Shown one piece after another: positions 17,692-26,200 of a stretch of 64,000 bases of DNA. The notes beneath the pieces were generated by a model. The model was not told the origin of the DNA and did no database searches. It was given only the letters and a program-made list of their open reading frames with translations. The translations under genes were made by a program, and so were the position numbers. Origin of the DNA: Urbifossiella limnaea. Its GTDB lineage: Bacteria > Planctomycetota > Planctomycetia > Gemmatales > Gemmataceae. How positions within the stretch are numbered: position 1 is the first letter of the stretch; each line of letters opens with the position of its first letter. The stretch lies in contig NZ_CP036273.1 in the NCBI RefSeq assembly GCF_007747215.1, positions 4,634,322 through 4,698,321 on the forward strand, read 5' to 3'.

Positions 17692-19233
17692 GTGCGGCCA
17701 GCCGAATGCCGACCGGGCGACCACCCGCCGGTCGGCCGCCGAGAGCTACTCCGGGTCGGCGGGCTGAGCCTGCTCGGCACCGGGCTCGCCGACCTCGGCC
17801 GGCTGGAGGCCGACGCCGTCGCGCCCGGCCGGCGGCGGGCGAAGGCCGTCGTCTTCATCTTCCAGTCCGGCGGGCCGTCGCAGCACGAGACGTTCGACCC
17901 CAAGCCCGACGCCCCCGACGGCGTCCGCGGCGAGTTCGGCACCGCCCAGACCCGCCTGCCCGGCACCCGCTTCTGCGAACACCTGCCCCGGCTCGCGGCC
18001 CGGGCCGACCGGTTCTCGGTGGTACGGACGATGCACCACCCCGCCGGCCGCGAGTTCCGCAACGAGCACAACAGCGCCACCTACCTGCTGCACACCGGGA
18101 CCACGGACCTCCCCGCCGGCGACACGAACGCCAGCATCACGAGCCCCCGGCCGGGGCGGTTCGAGTGGCCGTCCGTCGGCTCGCTGTTGGCGTACACCCT
18201 CCCTCCCCTGCTCGGGGCGGTGCTGCCGCCGGTGATCGAGCTGCCGCGTGCCAGCCACATGAAGTACCCCGGCCGCGGGGCCGGCGTCCTCGGCCCCCGG
18301 TTCGAGCGCTGGGGGGTGGACCTCGCGCCCCCCTGCCGGGCGCCGGACCCGGCCGGGTCGTGCCCCAACTGCTTCAGCCACGACGACCCGAACGACCCGG
18401 ACCGCCGGCCCGGGAAGGGGCCGAAGGCGTGGTGGGACAACGGCAGCTGCCGCGACCCGGCATTCCGCCTCCCGGACCTGGGCGGCGGCCTGTCCGTCAG
18501 CCCGGACCAGTTCCGCGACCGCGACACCCTCCGGCAACGGCTCGACGCCCTCCACCGGTCCCACGACGCCGGCGCGTTCGCGGGCCACGACGAGCACCGC
18601 GAGCGGGCCGCGCGGCTGCTGCTCACCACCATGCCCGGCGGCCGGAACCCGTTCGACCTGAGCCGCGAGCCAGACCGGGTTCGTGACAGATACGGTCGCG
18701 AGGAGTGGGGCCAGGGGTTTCTGGTGGCGCGGCGGCTGGTCGAGGCCGGCGTGCGGATGGTGCAGGTGAACCTCCGCGGCTGGGACACGCACCAGAACGC
18801 CTTCCGCGACCTGCGGGGGAAGCTCCTCCCCTCACTCGACCACTGCCTGAGCGGCTTCCTCGACGACCTGGACCAGCGCGGGTTGCTCGACGAGACGCTC
18901 GTGGTGATGTGCGGGGAGATGGGGCGGACGCCGAAGATCTCGCCGATCACCGCGGGCGGCCGGAACGCGTCCGGCGAGGTCTTTACCCCGGGCCGGCACC
19001 ACTGGGGCGACGTGTTCCCGTGCGTCCTCGCCGGCGGGGGCATCGAGCCCGGGCGGGTGGTCGGCGCGACCGACCGGGACGGCGGCCGGCCGGCGACGGA
19101 GGCGTTCACCCCGGCCGACCTGGCCGCCACGATCTTCCACCTCATGGGCGTCGGCCCGGACGCCGCGTTCCGCGACTCCGAGGGCCGCCCATACCACGTG
19201 TACCGCGGCCGGCCGATCCGCCCGCTGCTGTGA
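17692..19233 (+). CDS. DUF1501 protein (second copy)
   Basis: 513 residues from the GTG at 17692. The N-terminus (GRRELLRVGGLSLLGTGLADLG) resembles a Tat signal with two arginines. DUF1501 landmarks: KAVVFIFQSGGPSQHETFDP, VVRTMHHPAGREFRNEHNSATYLLHTG, GQGFLVARRLVEAGVRMVQVN with GWDTHQNAF, TLVVMCGEMGRTPKI, HHWGDVFPCVLAGGGI and FTPADLAATIFHLMGVGPDA. It belongs to a subgroup different from the first copy: it is longer and has a Cys-containing insert (APDPAGSCPNCFSHD). Exported; activity unknown. It is followed after 30 bp by an Mrr-like nuclease gene. Confidence 0.92.
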   Translation: MRPAECRPGDHPPVGRRELLRVGGLSLLGTGLADLGRLEADAVAPGRRRAKAVVFIFQSGGPSQHETFDPKPDAPDGVRGEFGTAQTRLPGTRFCEHLPRLAARADRFSVVRTMHHPAGREFRNEHNSATYLLHTGTTDLPAGDTNASITSPRPGRFEWPSVGSLLAYTLPPLLGAVLPPVIELPRASHMKYPGRGAGVLGPRFERWGVDLAPPCRAPDPAGSCPNCFSHDDPNDPDRRPGKGPKAWWDNGSCRDPAFRLPDLGGGLSVSPDQFRDRDTLRQRLDALHRSHDAGAFAGHDEHRERAARLLLTTMPGGRNPFDLSREPDRVRDRYGREEWGQGFLVARRLVEAGVRMVQVNLRGWDTHQNAFRDLRGKLLPSLDHCLSGFLDDLDQRGLLDETLVVMCGEMGRTPKISPITAGGRNASGEVFTPGRHHWGDVFPCVLAGGGIEPGRVVGATDRDGGRPATEAFTPADLAATIFHLMGVGPDAAFRDSEGRPYHVYRGRPIRPLL

Positions 19234-19263
19234 GTGCCGACGGAGTACCCCGGGAGGCGTGCT

Positions 19264-20259
19264 GTGCCCAAAGCTCCGATGTGGATGGTCCGGGCGGGTG
19301 AAGAGGGCTACCTCTTTGACACTTTTCGCACGGAAGGTATCGTCGCGATCGGCTGGAACGGGCTCGGCAGCCTGGACAGTTCGCTTCCGAAGGACGAGGT
19401 GCGAACCCGGTACGTGAAGCAATTCCCAACGGACAAGCCCGGCCGCGTCGGGAATGCCGTCGCGGTGATCCACAAGTTCTTGACCGTCCTGAAGCCGGGC
19501 CACAAGGTGACGACCTACAGCCCGGATTCGCGTGAATACCTGGTCGGCACCATCACCGGGGAGCCGGAGTACGATCCGACGAAGGACTACCACCGTCTTC
19601 GCCGGGTCCAGTGGGAGGGCACTGTCGACCGCGATGACTTGAAGGCGGCCTCAAGAAACTCGCTCGGCAGCACGCTCACCCTGTTCCAGGTGAACGACGA
19701 GACGGCGGACGATCTGGAAGGGCTGCTTACAGGCACACCCGTCAAAGCCGAGCAAGAGGGGGAGGAGAAGGAAGAACTGGAGCAACTCAAGGAAGACACC
19801 GTCGGCCGCGCGCACGAGCTGATCAAGGACAAGTTGCTCAAGCTGACCGACATGGAAATGGAAGAGTTGGTGGCGTCCATCCTGCGGGCGATGGGCTACA
19901 AGACACGGATCACGCCCCGCGGACCGGACCGGAGCGTGGACGTGATCGCCTCGCCGGACGGTCTCGGGCTGGAGGAGCCCCGGATCAAGGCGGAAGTCAA
20001 GCACCGCCCGAAGGAGAGGATGGGTTCGCAGCAGATCCGCAGCTTCCTGGGCGGGTTGCGGCAGGGTGATCGAGGGCTGTACGTCAGCACGGGCGGCTTC
20101 TCGAAAGACGCGGGGTACGAGGCGGACCGCGCGAATGTGCCGCTGACCCTTCTGAACCTGGACGAGATCGCCACGCTGGTGGTGACGCACTATGAGAAAT
20201 TCGACATGGAAGGCCGGGTCCTGATTCCGCTGACACGACTCTACTGGCCCCTGGATTGA
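19264..20259 (+). CDS. Mrr-like restriction endonuclease
   Basis: 331 residues from GTG at 19264 with GGGAGG six bases upstream; ATG at 19279 is an alternative. The N-terminal half (PMWMVRAGEEGYLFDTFRTE...GIVAIGWNGLGSL...PGHKVTTYSPDSREYLVGTI) matches the accessory domain found in front of many Mrr_cat proteins. A charged helical linker (EEKEELEQLKEDTVGRAHEL) follows. The catalytic domain has LVASILRAMGYKTRITPRGPD-type start, RSVDVIASPDG (Asp), IKAEVKHR (Glu-x-Lys) and GSQQIRSFLGGL (Gln motif VI). Such type IV enzymes cut modified DNA; no methyltransferase is nearby. Codon use is slightly less GC-rich at places than the DUF1501 genes, which hints at transfer. It may be co-transcribed with the upstream DUF1501 gene simply by position. 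Confidence 0.88.
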   Translation: MPKAPMWMVRAGEEGYLFDTFRTEGIVAIGWNGLGSLDSSLPKDEVRTRYVKQFPTDKPGRVGNAVAVIHKFLTVLKPGHKVTTYSPDSREYLVGTITGEPEYDPTKDYHRLRRVQWEGTVDRDDLKAASRNSLGSTLTLFQVNDETADDLEGLLTGTPVKAEQEGEEKEELEQLKEDTVGRAHELIKDKLLKLTDMEMEELVASILRAMGYKTRITPRGPDRSVDVIASPDGLGLEEPRIKAEVKHRPKERMGSQQIRSFLGGLRQGDRGLYVSTGGFSKDAGYEADRANVPLTLLNLDEIATLVVTHYEKFDMEGRVLIPLTRLYWPLD

Positions 20260-20353
20260 ATTCGGTCGCGGGCGAGTCTGGCTCGGAACTGCAGGAGCGA
20301 AGGCGGAGGCGAGTTGAGCTGAATGCGAGTCGATCACGGCCTCCTGGCGGGGA

Positions 20354-21862
20354 TCATCCCGCCCAGAACTTCCACCACGGGCTGGGTGCAGGGGGCTCGG
20401 GCGGGACGACGTTCCTGAGTTTCATGACACGGTCGTGGAGCTTGCCCATCTCGTAGCGGACGTACTCGCCCCGGTTCCTCAGGACGTGTTCCCCCATGGA
20501 GTAGAACGGCCCCAGGCACCGCCCGCCGATCTCCAGGTAGCTGCCGGTCTCGTTCTCGTGCGGGTTCATCTCCTCCCACTCCAGGACGGCCCGCTCGGCT
20601 TCCGGGTCACCCGTCTCCAGCAGGGCCGCCCGGGCGTCGGCCGTCCGCTCCTGATCGTCCGATGCCTTCAGGGCTCCCAGGAGTTCCTGCAAGCTCCACG
20701 GCTTCCCAACGAGGGTGAGGATCGCGGCGACCTCGGTGCGGTCGATCGGCACCTCCGAGATCAGGCCCCGGCGGATGAGCGGCAGGGCCAACTCGGGCGC
20801 GTGTTCGAGCGCCACCAACACGGCCTCACCCACCTCGGTCCTCCCCGCCTTCGCGAGCGCGGTGGTCATCTCCGCCTTCCGATAGCCGTGGCGGAGGAGG
20901 TACTTGAGCGAGGTCATCCAGATGTGCGGCTGAGGGAGTGGGCCCGAGGGGTCGACGCGGGAGAACAGGGCGTACACGCGGTCGCACCACTTCGGGTCGT
21001 CGGCCTTCCCGATTACCGCGAGTGCCGCCGAGACGATCCCGCTCGGCGGCTCGCGCAGCGCGTCCTCCAGATGGCGGTCGAGGTCCGGCGAATTGAGGTC
21101 GGCGAGGGCCTGCAGGGCATCGGCACCGACGAATGGCACCTTGAGGTCGCGGCGCACCCGTTGACGCCACAGCTCGCGGCAGCGCTCTGCACGTGGGGCC
21201 GTTTCTTCTGCTGCCGGCCAGTCACCGATGAGGGCGGCGAGCCGGGGGCGGCGGCTCGGGTCTTCCCAGGCGGCGCAGAAGGCGTCGATCGCGTCGAGGG
21301 CGTCGATGACCCCGTCCGCGAGGCGGTAGGGGTGAGAGTCCCGGCCCTCGAACGGCGTCAGCCCCCCGGCGGCGAGCAAGGAGGCGATGGCGAGGCTGAT
21401 CGTGCGGGGCGACGGGTGAAGCGCGAGTAGCCGCTCCTCGGGGGGCTCCGGCCGGCGGAGGGATTCGAGGTAGTTCTTGTAGAAGTAGGTGTCGAAGTAC
21501 TCCGCGGTCTCGCCGTAGAAGTCCACGTCGATCGATTCGCCGTCCACCTTGTGGGTAACACGGCAGCCGCGGCCGTGGAAGTAGTACTCCCATTCCGGCA
21601 TGCCGGGCACGGGGCCGAGTTGCGGGACGGCCTCCGGGTGCCCCAGCGCGCCGGCGGCGGCGAGGTCCGTGGGCGCGCCCCGGAGCCGGGTGCGGACGAG
21701 GTCGGCGACCCAGAACTGCCGCCCCCGGTGGCGGGCGAGCCCGATCAGGGTCCACGTCTCCCACGGGGAGGGGAGCGCGCCGGGTTCGGGGAGGTGACGG
21801 ACGTCGAACGGAGCGTCAACGCGCGTCAGGGCGGCCAGGAGTGCGTCGAGGCGGGCGTCCAT
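20354..21862 (-). CDS. Uncharacterised helical-repeat protein
   Basis: 502 residues, from ATG at 21860-21862. The N-terminal third contains WETWTLIGLARHRGRQFWVADLV-like helices and GCRVTHKVDGESIDVDFYGE with many aromatic residues. The rest is a series of paired helices of HEAT-like character (VGADALQALADLNSPDLDRHLEDAL, GIVSAALAVIGKADDPKW, WMTSLKYLLRHGYRKAEMTTALAK, VGEAVLVALEHAPELALPLI, RTEVAAILTLVGKPWSLQELL). The C-terminus WWKFWAG is aromatic-rich. No catalytic motif or signal peptide was seen. I do not recognise the family; a cytoplasmic scaffold or immunity-like role is possible but unsupported. Confidence 0.7.
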   Translation of the reverse strand: MDARLDALLAALTRVDAPFDVRHLPEPGALPSPWETWTLIGLARHRGRQFWVADLVRTRLRGAPTDLAAAGALGHPEAVPQLGPVPGMPEWEYYFHGRGCRVTHKVDGESIDVDFYGETAEYFDTYFYKNYLESLRRPEPPEERLLALHPSPRTISLAIASLLAAGGLTPFEGRDSHPYRLADGVIDALDAIDAFCAAWEDPSRRPRLAALIGDWPAAEETAPRAERCRELWRQRVRRDLKVPFVGADALQALADLNSPDLDRHLEDALREPPSGIVSAALAVIGKADDPKWCDRVYALFSRVDPSGPLPQPHIWMTSLKYLLRHGYRKAEMTTALAKAGRTEVGEAVLVALEHAPELALPLIRRGLISEVPIDRTEVAAILTLVGKPWSLQELLGALKASDDQERTADARAALLETGDPEAERAVLEWEEMNPHENETGSYLEIGGRCLGPFYSMGEHVLRNRGEYVRYEMGKLHDRVMKLRNVVPPEPPAPSPWWKFWAG

Positions 21863-21875
21863 GGGCGGCTCGCGG

Positions 21876-21991
21876 TCACGGCTTCCCGGCGGGCAGTTCG
21901 TCCCCTCCCTCGGTGTACGCCGGCAGGACGTAGACGTTCAGCGTCTTGAGCGGCGTCTCCCCGGTGTACCTACACCCGAACGTCAGACCTG
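21876..21991 (-). pseudogene. Short 3' coding remnant (ends GGDELPAGKP)
   Basis: A reverse-strand frame reads YTGETPLKTLNVYVLPAYTE then GGDELPAGKP and stop, with natural composition but no start codon. It sits between the hydrolase remnant and the helical-repeat gene, and is probably the tail of a lost gene. No family assigned. Confidence 0.3.
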
Positions 21992-21998
21992 TGTCGGG

Positions 21999-22520
21999 TC
22001 ACTTCTTGCTGAGCAGGTGCACGTCGAACCAGTCGGCCAGGGAGGGGAGATCGGGAGCGACCCACGGCCCGAAGTGCCCCTTACCCGGCTTCACCTTCAG
22101 TTCGCACGTCGCGCCGCAGTCCATGAGTTTGGCGATCAGGGTCTCGGACTGGGACAGCGGCACCACCTTGTCCTTATCCCCGTGGATGATGAGCGTGGGC
22201 GCCGCGCCCATTGCCGCGTGGGTGATCGGCGACGCCTCGCGCCCGATCTCCCGCCGGCGCTCGGGTGACACCGTCACGTACTTCCCGGTAGCCGGGTCCA
22301 GTTCACGGAAGTCGAACGGAGCCGCGATCTCTTTCGGGCACGTGCCCTCAAGGGCCGGGAAGTCGGTCGGCGGGAAGAAGCACGCCACCGCAGCCACCTT
22401 CGACGACTGACGCTCCACTAGGTCCGTAGCCTTCGGGTCGCCGGGCCGTCCGTCGCATCCGACCATCAGGGACAGGTGCCCGCCCGCCGACCCACCCGCG
22501 GCGCCAATCTTTTCCGGATC
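21999..22520 (-). pseudogene. Alpha/beta hydrolase (BD-FAE/dienelactone-type), 5' truncated
   Basis: The reverse-strand frame contains DPEKIGAAGGSAGGHLSLMV (nucleophile elbow GxSxGG), then SKVAAVACFFPPTDF, ASPITHAAMGAAPTLIIHGD with KDKVVPLSQSETL (acid residue) and GKGHFGPW (His), completing the catalytic triad; it ends VHLLSKK. The segment before the nucleophile elbow, which normally contains the first 100 or more residues, is missing: the coding sequence stops making sense at about 22521, just 8 bp from the conserved leader of the divergent ECF gene. The first ATG after the elbow (22464-22466) would give a triad-less protein, so it is treated as a pseudogene. Confidence 0.8.
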
Positions 22521-22528
22521 AATGGTAG

Positions 22529-22606
22529 CCGTCCGGCGGTGATGCTGATGGCCGCACCACCCCTTTCGAGTCGTCCCATCGGCACCCCGCGGTTACACTC
22601 GGCTGA
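22529..22606 (+). promoter_or_regulatory. Conserved 78-nt leader of ECF gene A
   Basis: Starts CCGTCCGG and contains TGCTGATGGCC, TTTCGAGTCGTCCC and GCGGTTACACTCG directly before the ATG. The same blocks at the same distances precede the ECF genes at 35404-35979 and 53030-53596. TACACT resembles a -10 box and ends 7 nt before the ATG. There is no purine-rich ribosome site, so a leaderless transcript is plausible. Confidence 0.7.
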
Positions 22607-23182
22607 ATGTCCGATGTGACCCGTCTCCTGGAAGCCGCCCAAGCCGGTGATCGCCAGGCCGCCGCGGAGTTGCTCCCGCTCGTGTACGACGAGTTGCGGA
22701 GGCTCGCGGCCGCCCGCATGGCGGCCGAAGCCCCCGGGCACACGCTCGACGCCACGGCGCTCGTCCACGAGGCCTACCTGCGGCTCGTCGGCGGGGAGAA
22801 CCGGCCGACGTGGGAGCACCGCCGGCAGTTCGTCGCGGCCGCCGCCGAGGCCATGCGCCGCATCCTCGTCGATCACGCCCGCCGCGCCCGGGCCGAGAAG
22901 CGTGGCGGGGACCGCGGACGTGTCCCGATCGACGGCCTCCCGGCGGCCGCCACCGACCCGACCGACTGGGCGGAGGTGGACGACGCCCTGGGCCGGCTCG
23001 CCGCTCTCGACGCCGGTGCCGCCGCTGTCGTGCGGCTGAAGGTGTTCGGTGGGGCGTCGGTCGAAGAAGCGGCCGACCTGCTCGGGGTCTCGCGGGCCAC
23101 GGCGTACCGCGACTGGGCGTTCGCCCGGGCCTGGCTCCGCGACGCACTCGGGCGGTCGGAACAGATCTCAGAAAAAAGCTGA
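22607..23182 (+). CDS. ECF sigma factor, planctomycete type (module A)
   Basis: 191 residues. Region 2: TRLLEAAQAGDRQAAAELLPLVYDELRRLAAARM with TLDATALVHEAYLRLVGG, then a linker FVAAAAEAMRRILVDHARRARAEKRGGDRGRVPID typical of the Sig-70_X6 (TIGR02999-like) group. Region 4: DDALGRLAALDAGAAAVVRLKVFGG with SVEEAADLLGVSRATAYRDWAFARAWLRDALG. Directs RNA polymerase to specific promoters; targets unknown. The kinase gene begins 55 bp downstream on the same strand, so the pair probably forms an operon. No anti-sigma factor is present; the kinase may serve that regulatory purpose. Strongly similar to the factors at 35404 and 53030. Confidence 0.95.
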   Translation: MSDVTRLLEAAQAGDRQAAAELLPLVYDELRRLAAARMAAEAPGHTLDATALVHEAYLRLVGGENRPTWEHRRQFVAAAAEAMRRILVDHARRARAEKRGGDRGRVPIDGLPAAATDPTDWAEVDDALGRLAALDAGAAAVVRLKVFGGASVEEAADLLGVSRATAYRDWAFARAWLRDALGRSEQISEKS

Positions 23183-23237
23183 GACGAATCCGGGGCCGTT
23201 TCCGCGATATGATCGTCGCGAGAACCCGGAGGCCGCC
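23183..23237 (+). promoter_or_regulatory. Conserved spacer between ECF gene A and its kinase
   Basis: Contains TGAGACGAATCCGGGGCCG then TTTCCGCGATATGATCGTCG and a GGAGG ribosome site before the kinase ATG. It is nearly identical to the spacer in module B (35349-35403). The TGAGACGAA block also occurs before the kinase of module C. It could be an ECF-type promoter (TGAGACGAA about 14 nt before CGCGAT) recognised by the upstream factor; this is inference. Confidence 0.45.
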
Positions 23238-26200
23238 ATGCCCGTCGATCCCAGCCGTTTGAAAGGCGTGTTCACCGAGGCACTCGCGCGAACTGGCCCG
23301 GCCGACCGAGCCGCGTACCTCGCAGCGGCGTGCGCCGGCGACGCGGAACTGAGGGTTCGGGTCGAGGCGCTATTGCGGGCCAGCGAAGAGCCGGACTCCT
23401 TGCTCGACGCCCCATCGCCCCAAGGCCCGGCCGACGCCACCGGCACATACGACTCGGGCACTCGGCACCCGGTCTCGCTGGCGACCGCCGACTTCGGCCC
23501 GGATGGGGCGACCGGCACGTCCGATGACACAACCCGCCGTGAACCCTCGTCGGCCGCCACGGTGGGAACGGTCATCGCCGGCCGTTACACCCTCGTCGAA
23601 GTCATCGGCGAGGGCGGCATGGGCTCGGTCTACCTGGCCACCCAGACCGAACCGGTCAAGCGCCAGGTGGCATTGAAGCTCATCAAGACGGGGATGGACT
23701 CGAAGGGCGTGCTGGCGCGGTTCGACGCCGAGCGGCAGGCGCTCGCGTTGATGGACCATCCCAACATCGCCCGCATCTACGACGGCGGCGTCACCCCGGC
23801 CGGGCAGCCGTTCTTCGTGATGGAGTTGGTGAAGGGCGTGCCGCTCACCGAGTACTGCGACCAGAAGCGGCTCACGGTCGATGCCCGCTTGCAGTTGTTC
23901 GTCTCCGTGTGCCAGGCGGTGCAGCACGCGCACCAGAAGGGGATCATCCACCGCGACCTGAAGCCCGGCAACGTGCTGGTGACCGAGGTGGACGGCCGGC
24001 CGACGCCGAAGGTCATCGACTTCGGCGTGGCCAAGGCGACCGAGCTGAAGCTCACGGACCTGAGCTTCGCGGACACCAGGCGATCGTCGGCACGCCGGCG
24101 TACATGTCCCCGGAGCAGGCCGACCCGTCGTCGATGGACATCGACACCCGGACCGACGTGTACGCCCTCGGGGTCATGCTGTACGAGTTGCTGGTCGGGT
24201 CGCCGCCGATCGACGCCAGGCAGTTCAAGCGGGGGGCGATCCTGGAAATGCTGCGGCTGGTGCGGGAGGTCGAGCCGCCCCGGCCGAGCACGAAACTGAG
24301 CACGGCCGACGACCTGCCGAACATCGCGGCCAACCGGAGCATCGAGCCGGCCAAACTCGCCAGGTCCCTGCAAGGGGAGTTGGACTGGGTGGTGATGAAG
24401 GCGCTGGAGAAGGACCGCGCTCGCCGGTACGACACGGCCAACGGGCTGGCCCGTGACCTCCAACGCTACCTGGCGGATGAGGTGGTCGAAGCCCGCCCGC
24501 CGAGCCGCGGCTACCGGCTGAAGAAGTTCGTCAAGCGGAACAAGGGGCAGGTGATTGCCGGGATTGCTGTGGCCGTGGCGTTGGTGGTCGGCGTCGTGGC
24601 CGTGGTCACGGTACAGGTCCGGGCCAACCGCGAACTCGCCGCCAAGAATGCCGAATTGGCTAAGGAGCAGGCGAAAGTCGAGGCACGGAACAAGGAACTG
24701 GCGGAGGAGCAGGCCAAAGTCGAGGCACGGAACCAGGAACTGGCCAAGGAGCAGGCGAAGGTCGAGGCACGGAACAAGGAATTGGCCGCCGAGCAGGTCA
24801 AGGTGCAAGCCCGGTTCGATATGGCGGTCAAGGCGATCGAGACATTTCACACCGGCGTCAGCGCGGACGCGCTGCTCAAGAACGCCGAGTTCAAAAACCT
24901 GCGGACGAAGTTGCTGAAGGAAGCGGCTAGGTTTTACGGCGATCTGGAGAAATTGCTGGCCGGGCAGACGGATGCCAAGTCGCGGCAGACACTGGCGGCG
25001 GGGTACTTCCAACTCGCCGAGTTGACTGCGAAGATCGGTGACGTCAATGAGGCGGTGGCCGTGCACCGCAAGGCGCTCGCTCTGCGCCGGGAACTGGCGG
25101 CGGCGCCCGGTGCGAATGTCGAGACCCGGCTGGATGTCGCCGGCAGTCTGGAGAGGTTAGCGTGGCTTCTGCGCCAAACGGGCGACCCGGCGGGGGCGCT
25201 TCGGGCGTACGAAGAGGTTCGTGACATCGCGGCGGCTCTGGAAGCGCAATCCCCCACCGACGCGATCAGCAGAGTGCTCGGATCGGGTTACAACGGCATC
25301 GGAATCGTGCATTTTGAGTCTGGGCAGCCGACGAAGGCCTTGGAAGCGTACGGTCGAGCCGTCGCTATTCAGCAACGGTTGGCCGACACTAACCCGAGAA
25401 GCCCGCCGGATCACACTTTGGCCACCAACCTCAACAACATTGGCGCTGTGTTGACAAATACGGGCAAGTGGACAGAGGCCCTTCAGGCGCACAGCAAGGC
25501 CCTGACCATTCGGCAGAAGCTGGCCGACGCCAACCCCACGGACGCCCTGCATCAAAACGAACTGGCCATCAGTCACTTCAACATTGGCGAAGTGCTATCT
25601 CAGACGGGCAAGCCGATGGAGGCATTGGAAGCAGCCCGCCAAGCCCAGGCGATCTGGCAAAAGCTGGCGTATGCCAACCCGGCTGTGAACGAATACCAAG
25701 GCCATCTGGCCAAAAGCCACAATGCCATGGGATGGATGCTGACACGAACGGGGAATTCGAAGGAGGCCAGGCAGGCGTACGAAGACGCTCGGGACATCCA
25801 AAAAAGACTGGCCGACGCCAACCCCTCCGTCACGCAGTTTCACAAAGATCTGGCCTTCACCCTCAACAACCTCGGCGCCCTACTGGAGAGCGGGAAACCG
25901 GCGGAGGCGCTGGAGGCGTATGGTCAGGCCCTCGCCATCCGGCAGAAGCTCGCCGACGCCAATCCGGGCATCCCTCGGTTCAAGGACGACCTGGCCATCA
26001 GCCACCACAATGTTGGCGTCGCGCTCACGAAGACAGGGCGACACGCAGAGGGACTGAAGGCGTACGAGGAGGCACTTGCCATCTGGCAGAAGCTGGCCGA
26101 CGCCAACCCTGCCGTCACCGACTTCCGGAAGCACACCGCCCTCTGCCGCAAGAACATCGGCGAACTCCATTCGCAGACGGGGAAGCCTGCGGAGGCCCTC

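Noticed and set aside
14075-20259. Defence island (PD-(D/E)XK protein plus Mrr-like nuclease)
   Set aside because: The two genes are 4 kb apart on opposite strands with exported DUF1501/ThuA proteins between them; no other defence gene is present.
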